From: an uncultured Bacteroidales bacterium
Lineage (GTDB): Bacteria; Bacteroidota; Bacteroidia; Bacteroidales; FEN-979
Length of the DNA stretch: 64,000 nucleotides
Direction: 5' to 3'
Assembly (NCBI GenBank): GCA_903877385.1
Contig: CAIRDP010000062.1
Span: 49,712-113,711, forward strand
Below, one piece after another: positions 27,739 to 37,403 of this stretch. The notes beneath the pieces were generated by a model. It saw nothing but the letters and a program-made list of their open reading frames with translations. It ran no database searches and was not told the origin of the DNA. The translations under genes were made by a program, and so were the position numbers. Each line of letters opens with the position of its first letter. Within the stretch, counting starts at the first letter, position 1.

Positions 27739-28554
27739 GTGAGAAGGTCGTTATTTTTTCTTGCAGTTTTATTCATTATGGTGGGGGCAACGGCCCAGGA
27801 TGCCGGCGATTCCCTGCGCAAAAACCCATCGATGATCGATCTGCGCCTGGTCAAATCGGGGCTCATCGATGCAGGGGATGTTGCCATATCCCCGGTAAGG
27901 TGGAACCAGGCGCAATGGGCCATTGCCTGCGGGGTGGTCGGACTTACCATCGGTTTGGTCACACAGGACCTGGTCATACAGGAATTTGTGCAGAGGAACA
28001 GGACGTCGGCGCTGGATGCCGTAAGCAAGTATGTGCTGGAGCCATGGGGGAGCGGCTTGTACACCCTGCCTGCACTGGGGATAATGTATGGCTGCAGTTT
28101 TGCATTTCACGATAAAAAGGCAAGGATGACCGCCATCAAAGGGGTTGAAGCGTTTGCCTACGCGGCTATTGCAACCGAGATATTCAAACAGGTCTTTCAC
28201 CGGCAGCGGCCGTACCAGGGCGACCCTCCGAACCCATATTTATGGGTAGGGCCCATAGGTCCTTTATCATACACCTCTTTCCCCTCGGGACATTCGGCAG
28301 TTGTTTTCGCCGTGGCAACCGTCATCGCATCTTCCTATAAAAAAACGGTCTGGGTACCCGTGCTTTGCTATACGCTGGCTTCACTCACCGCCTTGTCCAG
28401 GGTTTATGATAATGATCACTGGATGTCGGATGTGGTAATGGGATCAGCTATAGGCTTGGCAATAGGCCAGACCGTTTTCCGTAATTCGGTCAGGTTAAAA
28501 CTGCTGCCCGAGAGCCCTACAGGCCCCGGCTTGACTCTTGTTTACCGTCTCTGA
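27739..28554 (+). CDS. PAP2-family membrane phosphatase
   Basis: A 271-residue protein starting at GTG immediately after the mazG stop, with a signal-like N-terminus and several membrane segments. All three PAP2 motifs are present: K150 to R157-P158 (KQVFHRQRP), S183-G-H185 (FPSGH) and S220-R to H227-x3-D231 (SRVYDNDHWMSD). The family includes undecaprenyl-pyrophosphate phosphatases and the lipid A phosphatases LpxE/LpxF, and sequence alone does not separate them. A lipid A role is plausible given the other lipid A genes here. It ends one base before the convergent peroxiredoxin gene. Confidence 0.88.
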   Translation: MRRSLFFLAVLFIMVGATAQDAGDSLRKNPSMIDLRLVKSGLIDAGDVAISPVRWNQAQWAIACGVVGLTIGLVTQDLVIQEFVQRNRTSALDAVSKYVLEPWGSGLYTLPALGIMYGCSFAFHDKKARMTAIKGVEAFAYAAIATEIFKQVFHRQRPYQGDPPNPYLWVGPIGPLSYTSFPSGHSAVVFAVATVIASSYKKTVWVPVLCYTLASLTALSRVYDNDHWMSDVVMGSAIGLAIGQTVFRNSVRLKLLPESPTGPGLTLVYRL

Positions 28555-29187
28555 TCAATGCCTTGAAAGGTAATCGGCAACCCCTTCGGAAGTTCCCTTC
28601 ATACCTTCGTCACCCTTATGCCAGTTGGCAGGGCAAACTTCGCCGTTCTCTTCGAAGAACTGCAATGCATCAACCATGCGGATTGCTTCATCAACGCTGC
28701 GGCCGAGGGGAAGGTCGTTCACCAGCTGGTGGCGCACAACACCCTGTTTGTCGATCAGGAAAAGGCCACGGAAAGCAACAGGACCGCCTTCAAATTCCAT
28801 GGACCCCTCTTCGGTATACAGATATTCTCCTGCAAGAACATCGTAGTTGGCCGAGATGGTTTTGGAAAGATCCGAGACGATGGGAAATTTCACGCCCTTG
28901 ATCCCGCCGTTCTTTTTCTCGGTGTTCAGCCATGCCCAATGTGAAAACTTGGAATCGACGGAACAACCAACAACAGCTACATTGCGTTTTTCGAATTCGG
29001 CCAGTTTTTCCTGGAAAGCCAGGATCTCGGTCGGGCAAACGAAAGTGAAATCAAGAGGATAGAAGAAGAATACAACATGTTTCTTGCCAAGGTACTGGTC
29101 AAGAGAAAAATTTTCTACAAATTCACCGCCGTTAACAACGGCATCAGCTTCAAAATGAGGAGCTTTTTTTCCTACTAATACTGCCAT
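28555..29187 (-). CDS. 2-Cys peroxiredoxin (AhpC/Prx1 type)
   Basis: A 210-residue typical 2-Cys peroxiredoxin that reduces hydrogen peroxide and alkyl peroxides. Seen: peroxidatic Cys51 in FTFVCPTE and resolving Cys185 in GEVCPANW. The C-terminal extension and its GG..YL-type sensitivity signals are consistent with the Prx1/AhpC class. The start is ATG 29187; a longer open frame upstream runs through the promoter. No ahpF is adjacent, so the reductant is unknown. It points to oxidative-stress defence. Confidence 0.95.
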   Translation of the reverse strand: MAVLVGKKAPHFEADAVVNGGEFVENFSLDQYLGKKHVVFFFYPLDFTFVCPTEILAFQEKLAEFEKRNVAVVGCSVDSKFSHWAWLNTEKKNGGIKGVKFPIVSDLSKTISANYDVLAGEYLYTEEGSMEFEGGPVAFRGLFLIDKQGVVRHQLVNDLPLGRSVDEAIRMVDALQFFEENGEVCPANWHKGDEGMKGTSEGVADYLSRH

Positions 29188-29224
29188 AATAAATCTATTT
29201 GAATTAATTACTGTTAAACTGCTG

Positions 29225-29232
29225 CAAATATA
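29225..29232 (-). promoter_or_regulatory. -7 box of the peroxiredoxin gene
   Basis: Minus strand TATATTTG matches TAnnTTTG, 37 bases before ATG 29187. A short A/T-rich stretch follows upstream; no good -33 match. Confidence 0.5.
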
Positions 29233-29280
29233 CGACAATTATTTAGAAACGTTATGAATAAATGGTTAAATTTCTTTTTG

Positions 29281-29410
29281 GGTGCTTGGTGCTGGGTACC
29301 GGGTACCTGCTATTTGATATCAGATGTTAATAACATAGCCCAGTGCTTAACCCCAGTGCCTGAAATCTAACGCCTTCATCCCGGTGCCAGGAGCCCAGTA
29401 CCCGGCACCT
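29281..29410. repeat. degenerate inverted repeat of GGTGCTGGGTACC type
   Basis: GGTGCTGGGTACCGGG (29288-29303) and CCCAGTACCCGGCACC (29394-29409) are inverted copies with two mismatches. Shorter fragments (CCCAGTGC, CCGGTGCCAG) lie between them. The repeat fills the gap between the tolC-like stop and the peroxiredoxin promoter. Related CCCAGTACC runs occur at 52.7 and 55.4 kb. No coding sequence is seen here. Confidence 0.6.
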
Positions 29411-29415
29411 AACGC

Positions 29416-30909
29416 CTAAAGTTTAATATCCTTGATGTTGAACTGAAGCAGTTCATTCTTGCGGAAGTCGAAGAGAGTGAGCTTTCGCAGTTCGTAAAAG
29501 CTTTGCCAGTATGTTTGCAGGGCATTGTAATAATTTTTCTGGGCATTATCGGTCTCGATCTGGGCATTGTTAAGGTCGAGTATGCTGTTAATCTTGCCGA
29601 TCAGGTAACGGCCCTTTGTAACGTCGTAGCTTTTACTTGCAACGGTATCGGATTTGGCTGCTATCATCAGCTGCCTTTCCTGCATATTGAACTGAATCAC
29701 CTTCAGGTAGATGTTCCTCTGGAAGTCGATGAGCTCCTGTTCTACCGAGTTTTTCACAATTTCCTCCTGGGACTGGGCCATCTTGATTTTCCCCCTGGCA
29801 ACCCCCCAGTCGACGATAGGGACGGTGAACTGTAATCCGACCTGCTGCTGGTCGAGGGGTTTGACATAGGCTTCCTGAACATTCGGGGCGCTTTGGGTGA
29901 GGCCGAATACAGCATTCAGGTTGGCGTCGAACCTGCCTTCCATCCTTGCCCTGTTTACATCCCTTGCTGCCTCGAGCAGGCGTCTTTGAAAATCCAGGGA
30001 AGTGGAGGTATTCATGTTGGCCTGGTGAACGGCGTTCAAAGGGTCAATTTTAAAAAAGCTGATATCGGCGGGGGGGATAAGGACCATACCCGTGGTATCT
30101 TTGATCCTGAGATAGGACTTTATCTTGAAAAGTGCATTATCCACAGCCAGGTTTGCATTATCCACAGCTGCCTGGGCTTTGAGGAAATTAAGCTCAAGCT
30201 GGAGGAGGTCGTTTTCGGCGATCTTTCCCAGCTGGTACCTGCCTTTTGCAATATGGTAAAGAGTATCGTAATTCTTCAGGTTGGTGGTCGCGATCTTGTA
30301 GTCTATCTGAGCCTGGAGAAGTCCGAAAAAATAGGATGTCGTTGTCATCGAAAGTTGTTCAATATCTTCGAGATAGCGTTTTTTCGCCTGGTCGTATTTC
30401 AAAGGCTCCAGTTTTTTATCCCAGCGGTAGGAATTATACTGGAACAGGGGTTGGTTGTACCCGATCATGATTGGTGTTGACAAATACGATGTGACCGTTG
30501 AATCGGTATGATTGTCGAGGCGCTGAAGGCTGCTTTTAAGATAGATGTTACCGCCGGTGAAGCCGATCTTCTGGTTGAGGGAGGCATTTGCAGTATAGGT
30601 GGTATTTTGCTGGCGCACATAGCTCACGCTTCCGTCGGGATAAGTGTATTTGAGGTAGTTGTTTGAAATTTCGGGAATGGTCCCGTCAATGCTCAAACCC
30701 GGAAGATACGTGGCACGAAACGTCCGGTACGACCAGAAGCTTGAGCGGAACAGTTGTTTGGCGTTAAGTGCATCGGCCGATTGATGTTTGGCTATTTCAA
30801 TGGCCTCCTGGAGGGTAAGGGCGTGAACAGGAGCTTGGGCGCTTGCCTTGCCAAACGCCAGGAAGGCAGTAAGAAGCGATACGGGCAGTAGTGAAAACAG
30901 GGCCTTCAT
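29416..30909 (-). CDS. TolC-family outer-membrane efflux protein
   Basis: A 497-residue TolC-like channel. The signal peptide (LLPVSLLTAFLAFGKASA) is followed by two homologous coiled-coil repeats typical of the outer membrane factor family, for example YHIAKGRYQLGKIAENDLLQLELNFLKAQ near the middle and TKGRYLIGKINSILDLNNAQ in the second half. It is the last gene of a three-gene operon with a MacB-like permease (15 bases upstream) and a MacA-like adaptor, forming a tripartite exporter across both membranes. Confidence 0.92.
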   Translation of the reverse strand: MKALFSLLPVSLLTAFLAFGKASAQAPVHALTLQEAIEIAKHQSADALNAKQLFRSSFWSYRTFRATYLPGLSIDGTIPEISNNYLKYTYPDGSVSYVRQQNTTYTANASLNQKIGFTGGNIYLKSSLQRLDNHTDSTVTSYLSTPIMIGYNQPLFQYNSYRWDKKLEPLKYDQAKKRYLEDIEQLSMTTTSYFFGLLQAQIDYKIATTNLKNYDTLYHIAKGRYQLGKIAENDLLQLELNFLKAQAAVDNANLAVDNALFKIKSYLRIKDTTGMVLIPPADISFFKIDPLNAVHQANMNTSTSLDFQRRLLEAARDVNRARMEGRFDANLNAVFGLTQSAPNVQEAYVKPLDQQQVGLQFTVPIVDWGVARGKIKMAQSQEEIVKNSVEQELIDFQRNIYLKVIQFNMQERQLMIAAKSDTVASKSYDVTKGRYLIGKINSILDLNNAQIETDNAQKNYYNALQTYWQSFYELRKLTLFDFRKNELLQFNIKDIKL

Positions 30910-30924
30910 ACGTAACAGTGATTA

Positions 30925-32298
30925 TTATTCGTGTCTGAGTGATTCCACAGGATCTGCAACAGAAGCCTGTTTTGCAGGCATATAACCAAAAATGATCCCC
31001 ACCGAGGCCGAGACCCCGAAAGAGATAATGATTGAAACGGGAGAAATGATGGTAAGGATGCTGGTAAACTGCATGATGATCTTCGAAAAAATTATCCCGA
31101 GCACTATACCGACCAGTCCGCCGCTGATGCTGAGCAGGGTTGCTTCCATCAGGAACTGGAGGACGATATCGCGTTTTGTAGCCCCGATGGCACGGCGGAT
31201 CCCTATTTCCTTTATTCTTTCCATGACCGAGGCAAGCATGATGTTCATGATGCCTATGCCTCCGACCAGCAGTGAGATGCCCGCAATACAGCCCAGCACT
31301 ATGTTGAAGATGTCCTTGGTCCTTTGTTCCTGTTTTAGCAAAAGTTCAGGGACCTTGATCTCGAAATCTTCCAGTTTCTGATGCCTTCTTAGAAGCATCC
31401 TTTTCAGCAATTCGGTAGTCGGGGGGATCTGGCTGCTTTGTTTAACCTGGACAACGATTTTGTCGACCTGGTTCTTTGCCAGTTCATCTCCCTCGGTCGA
31501 GCCGGCGATGACCATGTCGCCGAAATCCATCTCATAGCTTGAGCCGTGAAGAGAGGAGGCAGTGACCATAGTGCGGTCCTTCACCCTTCTCATCATGGTC
31601 TGGATAGGGGCAAACACCGAATTATTGTAGTCGGAGATGCCAAGGTTTTCCATGGTTGACTGGTTCACCTCTTTTTTCCTGAGCACCCCTTTTACCTTCA
31701 GCCACAGCCTGCCGCATTTGATATCCTGGCCTATAGCGCTGCCGTTAGGGAAGAATTTCGACTGTATTGTTGAGCCGATGATGCAGACCGATTTTCCGTC
31801 TTTCAGTTCCTGGGCAGTGAACATATCGCCCTGCTGGAGATCTATGTTAAAGAGATCGAAAAAATCGGGTGTTACACCGCTGATCTTTGTGGAATACCTC
31901 ACCGCATCCCTGATCACATCAGCATCATAGATTACAACCGGGCTCACTTTAAGCACCGTGGGGATCACTTCCCTTATGCTTTCGGCATCTTTCAGTGAAA
32001 GACCAGGAGAGAATTTGTTTTTATTCTTATCGTTGGATGAAGTTGTTGATGAGCTCTGGCTGCTGTTCTGGTTTGAGCTGCCTTTTTTTTCAATTTTCGG
32101 AGTGATGATGATGTTGTTCACTCCGACCAGTTTCATCTGGTCGAGGATTTCTTTCTGGGCCCCGTTTCCAATGGCCATCATGGCGATAACTGCAGCCACG
32201 CCAAAGATGATGCCAAGGGCCGTAAGCATTGAGCGGAATTTGTTCAGGAAAACCGCTTCAAGTGCTATATTGAAGATATACTGATAGCGTTCGAGCAC
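30925..32298 (-). CDS. MacB-like ABC transporter permease without ATPase domain
   Basis: A 457-residue MacB/FtsX-type permease starting at GTG 32298. One N-terminal transmembrane helix (LTALGIIFGVAAVIAMMAI) is followed by a large periplasmic MacB_PCD domain. A Ser/Asn/Lys-rich insert lies near residues 72-95. Three C-terminal helices enclose GIRRAIGATKRDIVLQFL, the permease-NBD coupling region. Full MacB fuses an N-terminal nucleotide-binding domain, which is absent here. No separate ATPase gene lies in the operon, so the energising subunit must be encoded elsewhere. Ten bases separate it from the adaptor gene. Confidence 0.92.
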   Translation of the reverse strand: MLERYQYIFNIALEAVFLNKFRSMLTALGIIFGVAAVIAMMAIGNGAQKEILDQMKLVGVNNIIITPKIEKKGSSNQNSSQSSSTTSSNDKNKNKFSPGLSLKDAESIREVIPTVLKVSPVVIYDADVIRDAVRYSTKISGVTPDFFDLFNIDLQQGDMFTAQELKDGKSVCIIGSTIQSKFFPNGSAIGQDIKCGRLWLKVKGVLRKKEVNQSTMENLGISDYNNSVFAPIQTMMRRVKDRTMVTASSLHGSSYEMDFGDMVIAGSTEGDELAKNQVDKIVVQVKQSSQIPPTTELLKRMLLRRHQKLEDFEIKVPELLLKQEQRTKDIFNIVLGCIAGISLLVGGIGIMNIMLASVMERIKEIGIRRAIGATKRDIVLQFLMEATLLSISGGLVGIVLGIIFSKIIMQFTSILTIISPVSIIISFGVSASVGIIFGYMPAKQASVADPVESLRHE

Positions 32299-32308
32299 GG
32301 TTTTTCGG

Positions 32309-33670
32309 TTATTTCTTGATGATAATGTTTGAGGCAGATGCCCCGGTTATGGTGACCTTTTTAGAAGTGTCGCTCTTGGGCGGGGCCGCTTTATTCGGTT
32401 TAGGCTTGTACTTGTCAAGAACCTTTTTATCAAGCAGAACCAGTTTTAACTTATCTGCTTTATCGGGAGGCACCAGCATGACTTCATCGTTCTTCTTCAT
32501 CCCCTCGCGAATAACAATTTCATTTTCATTGCTTTCGCCCGCGATGACCTGCTGGCGTATAACGGAACCCCCGTCTTTTTTATACACGAAGCTGATGCTG
32601 TCGGTATTGAAAATGGCCTCGATAGGGGCATACAGAACGCTGTCGATAATGGTTGTAAGAATGGTGTTCTTGGTGGTCATGGCAGGCCTCAGTATGGAGT
32701 CGAATTCATTGATGATGATCCTGACCTCGTACACCTTGGCATTGCTGTTCTGGAGCTGCTCGCCTATGTTGGCCACTTCAATAACCTTGCCTGTGAATTT
32801 CTTTTCGGGGAAAGCATCTATGCCAATTTTAACCTGCTGGCCGACTTTCACTTTACTGATATCGATCTCGTTCACGTATGTTTTCGAGATCATCTCCTTA
32901 AGGTTAGGGAGCTCGGCCACTACATTGTCCCAGGCATTGATCATACCCCCGACTCCCAGCTTGCTGCCGTCCCAGTTCCTTTTGTATATAACCATCCCGG
33001 CTTTCGGAGCCTTAACGGTAAATTCCTGGAGCCCGGTTTGCATATCGTCGAGCTTCCTCTTCGCCTGGCTGTACGATGCATTGACTTCCTGCATATTGGC
33101 TACGGCTTTCTGGTATTTCAGCTTGTAATTCTTTTCGGCCTGGTCAAGGGCCCTGGTAGCTTTGTCAAGTTCTATCTCAACCTGCCGGATTGTGGCCGGG
33201 GGTTCGTACTTTGATTGTTCCAGGGTGATCTTTTTTTCTTCCAGACCGAACTGCAGGTTGATCAGTTCATCCCGGGCCGACCTGAGTTCCAAGGAGGTAT
33301 CGAGCCGGGTTTTTGTGAGCTGTGACTCAAGTTTCTCGGTATTGGTCTCCTCGTCCTTGATCTTTCCGGCGATCTCGGTACGGTCCAGGGAAGCAACATA
33401 CTGCCCCGAATCCACCACGGTTCCGTCGGGAATGATATCCTGCATTTTCACCTGCCAGATACCCACCTGCCGCAGGCATTGGGGACCGAAGATCTTTTCG
33501 GAGCTTTTGGCAATGAGCTCCCCGGTAACTGAAACTTCGATAGGGAAGTTGCCTTTTTTGATTTTGGCGATGATCTGCTGTTCCTTATTTCCCTTGGGAA
33601 TGAAGAAGTAGACAGCGATGGCGGCAACAAGAATGCCTGCGAAAATGAGTAAATACTTCCGTGAAGCCAT
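32309..33670 (-). CDS. MacA/HlyD-like periplasmic adaptor
   Basis: A 453-residue membrane-fusion protein. One N-terminal anchor helix (YLLIFAGILVAAIAVYFFI) is followed by a biotinyl-lipoyl-like half, a long coiled-coil hairpin (about residues 90-200), the second half-motif (FTVKAPKAGMVIYKRNW), and beta-barrel and membrane-proximal domains. The C-terminal tail is Lys/Pro/Ser-rich (KPKPNKAAPPKSDTSKK). First gene of the exporter operon. The exported substrate is unknown. Confidence 0.92.
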   Translation of the reverse strand: MASRKYLLIFAGILVAAIAVYFFIPKGNKEQQIIAKIKKGNFPIEVSVTGELIAKSSEKIFGPQCLRQVGIWQVKMQDIIPDGTVVDSGQYVASLDRTEIAGKIKDEETNTEKLESQLTKTRLDTSLELRSARDELINLQFGLEEKKITLEQSKYEPPATIRQVEIELDKATRALDQAEKNYKLKYQKAVANMQEVNASYSQAKRKLDDMQTGLQEFTVKAPKAGMVIYKRNWDGSKLGVGGMINAWDNVVAELPNLKEMISKTYVNEIDISKVKVGQQVKIGIDAFPEKKFTGKVIEVANIGEQLQNSNAKVYEVRIIINEFDSILRPAMTTKNTILTTIIDSVLYAPIEAIFNTDSISFVYKKDGGSVIRQQVIAGESNENEIVIREGMKKNDEVMLVPPDKADKLKLVLLDKKVLDKYKPKPNKAAPPKSDTSKKVTITGASASNIIIKK

Positions 33671-33737
33671 AAAAGAAGTAATATTTAGTCCAGGTATAAA
33701 ACCTGAGTGTTTAACAACGCCGAGAATTATTCAATAA

Positions 33738-35714
<1,977 letters not shown>

Positions 35715-35731
35715 TTAAAATTTATAATTTA

Positions 35732-35739
35732 CAAAGATA
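35732..35739 (-). promoter_or_regulatory. -7 box of gyrB
   Basis: Minus strand TATCTTTG matches TAnnTTTG, 32 bases before ATG 35699, in an A/T-rich tract. Tandem palindromes lie behind it. Confidence 0.55.
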
Positions 35740-35818
35740 CGAAAAATTAATGTTAAAAATCGCTTCAAAACATCAATAAAATCAAGGTTTTTATTAACAA
35801 TTTACAGTGGAAAAATAC

Positions 35819-35885
35819 GGATGCGGGATAAAGGCGCTAAGCGCCGATGACCGGATAATGGCGCTTCGCGCCGATGACGTGATAT
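35819..35885. repeat. tandem palindromic units, 27-bp period
   Basis: GGCGCTAAGCGCC (35833-35845) and GGCGCTTCGCGCC (35860-35872) are near-identical palindromes exactly 27 bases apart. They are separated by GATGACCGGATAAT and followed by GATGACGTGATAT. A partial third spacer (GATGCGGGATAAA) precedes the first. They lie 13 bases past the wecB stop and upstream of gyrB, and could fold as consecutive hairpins. Confidence 0.75.
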
Positions 35886-35897
35886 CCAGTCCTCCGG

Positions 35898-36956
35898 TTA
35901 TCTTGATTTCAGTAAATTTTCAGCTATTATCCCTGCGGATTTGCCATCACCGAAATCCTGACGCTGGGGGGCATGGGGCAGGGCTGAATTAACGGCCAGG
36001 ACGATTTTATCCGGGTCGGGGCCTGTGACAATATTCCAGTTGTCGTGAAGGGTTTCGACCCATTCGGTTTCGGTTCTCATGGTAATGCATTGTCTTCCCA
36101 GGAAGTAAGCTTCCTTTTGAAGTCCGCCCGAGTCGGTAAGGACCTTGTTTGCATGCATGGTAAGCCATAGCATTTGCAGGTAACCCACTGGTTCGATGAG
36201 GATCACATTGGAAGGGATGTTTATTTGGGTATTCAGCAACCTGGCCGTACGCGGGTGGACCGGCAGAACGACGGGGCTTCCGATGCGTGAAAACGCCAGG
36301 AAGATATTTTTAAGGTTTTCGGGATGGTCGGTATTTTCGGCCCTGTGTATGGTTGCAAGATGATATGCCGGCGGTAAGCCCGGGGTACGGTATTTATCCC
36401 CTCCCGAAACAATCATTTCCCTGTAATACAGCACCGAATCGTACATCACGTCGCCGCTGAACACCGTCTGGGCTTCAAGTCCCTCGTGTTTAAGGTTATT
36501 GATGGCGGTGAGGGTAGGGGCAAACAGCAGGTCGGAGATCCTGTCGGTAATGATGCGGTTGATCTCTTCGGGCATCATCCTGTTGAAGCTTCTCAGACCT
36601 GCTTCCACATGGGCAACAGGGATATGCAGTTTGGTTGCAGCCAGGGCCCCGGCAACAGTCGAATTGGTATCCCCGTAGACCAGGGTCCAGGCGGGTTTCT
36701 CTTTCAGAAGAACGTCTTCAATCCCCTGGAGCATCATCCCGGTCTGGTAGGCATGGCTTCCCGAGCCCACTTCGAGGTTGTAGTCGGGTTCAGGGATATG
36801 GAGCTGGCTGAAAAAGATATCCGACATGTTCTGGTCGTAATGCTGGCCAGTATGCACCAGGATCTCCTCCAGGCCGGCCGTAGCCCTGAGCACCCTCGAC
36901 ACTGCTGCCGCCTTGATGAACTGCGGCCTTGCGCCTATTACGGAAACAATTTTCAT
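35898..36956 (-). CDS. wecB: UDP-N-acetylglucosamine 2-epimerase (non-hydrolysing)
   Basis: A 352-residue WecB-type epimerase interconverting UDP-GlcNAc and UDP-ManNAc for surface polysaccharide synthesis. Seen: IGARPQFIKAAAVSR at the N-terminus, VHTGQHYD, VYGDTNSTVAGALAA, HVEAGLRSFNRMMPEE and the C-terminal DSGGLQKEAYFLG, all family signatures. No other capsule genes are adjacent; a glycosyltransferase and YfhO lie 2-6 kb away. It starts 38 bases after the end of rnpB on the same strand, and no -7 box of its own is seen. Confidence 0.95.
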   Translation of the reverse strand: MKIVSVIGARPQFIKAAAVSRVLRATAGLEEILVHTGQHYDQNMSDIFFSQLHIPEPDYNLEVGSGSHAYQTGMMLQGIEDVLLKEKPAWTLVYGDTNSTVAGALAATKLHIPVAHVEAGLRSFNRMMPEEINRIITDRISDLLFAPTLTAINNLKHEGLEAQTVFSGDVMYDSVLYYREMIVSGGDKYRTPGLPPAYHLATIHRAENTDHPENLKNIFLAFSRIGSPVVLPVHPRTARLLNTQINIPSNVILIEPVGYLQMLWLTMHANKVLTDSGGLQKEAYFLGRQCITMRTETEWVETLHDNWNIVTGPDPDKIVLAVNSALPHAPQRQDFGDGKSAGIIAENLLKSR

Positions 36957-36994
36957 ATTCTCAGGATATCATCCGCAAACAAATAAAAAAATAA

Positions 36995-37340
36995 GCAACA
37001 GTCCTGTAAGCAGGATCCTGTTCCGGTAAACCGGCTTCTGTCATCTATCTAATCCGGAAGTCGTCCTCCGGCTTCAGCGGCCTACCCCCCGGCATCGGAC
37101 GAGCAATCCTTGGCATCCGGTGTACATGGCCTTTCAACACATGGGGTTTACCCTCAGGGGCAGTTGCCTGCGCCCGACGTGAGCTCTTACCTCACATTTT
37201 CACCCTTACCTTGCGGCGGTTTTTTTCTGTGGCACTTTCCGTCACCGGCTTTGGGCCGGCGCCTTCCCGTTAGGAAGCATGGCGCTCTGTGTTGTCCCGA
37301 CTTTCCTCTGCGTTGCCGCAGCGACAGAACGAACTGTTGC
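36995..37340 (-). ncRNA. rnpB: RNase P RNA, bacterial type A
   Basis: About 346 bases, read on the minus strand. The universally conserved core GAGGAAAGTCGGGAC is present near the 5' end, and the 3' conserved region contains GGATTAGATAGATGACAGAA-like sequence. The 5' GCAACAGT (37340-37333) pairs with the 3' ACTGTTGC (37002-36995) to form helix P1, which sets both ends. A T-rich tract (TTATTTTTTTATTTG) follows. The RNA is the catalytic subunit of the tRNA 5'-end processing ribozyme. A -7 box ends 4 bases upstream of the P1 start, divergent from a promoter for the MATE gene. Confidence 0.93.
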
Positions 37341-37344
37341 AGCA

Positions 37345-37352
37345 CAAAGGTA
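37345..37352 (-). promoter_or_regulatory. -7 box of rnpB
   Basis: Minus strand TACCTTTG matches TAnnTTTG and ends 4 bases before the first paired base of rnpB P1. Since the mature 5' end lies at or close to the transcript start, this gives an internal estimate of box-to-start spacing. Confidence 0.7.
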
Positions 37353-37374
37353 CAAATAATCGGGATATTTCGCC

Positions 37375-37382
37375 TACCTTTG
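37375..37382 (+). promoter_or_regulatory. -7 box of the MATE gene
   Basis: TACCTTTG matches TAnnTTTG, 21 bases before the TTG start at 37404. Divergent from the rnpB box, 22 bases away. Confidence 0.6.
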
Positions 37383-37403
37383 CAGCCCCCAAAAACCTCC
37401 CTT

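Noticed and set aside
32316..33128. 270-codon plus-strand frame inside the adaptor gene
   Set aside because: A hydrophobic shadow of a coding strand rich in Lys/Glu codons.
37110..37403. Upstream extension of the MATE protein
   Set aside because: The region is rnpB in antisense, and its divergent promoters lie between.
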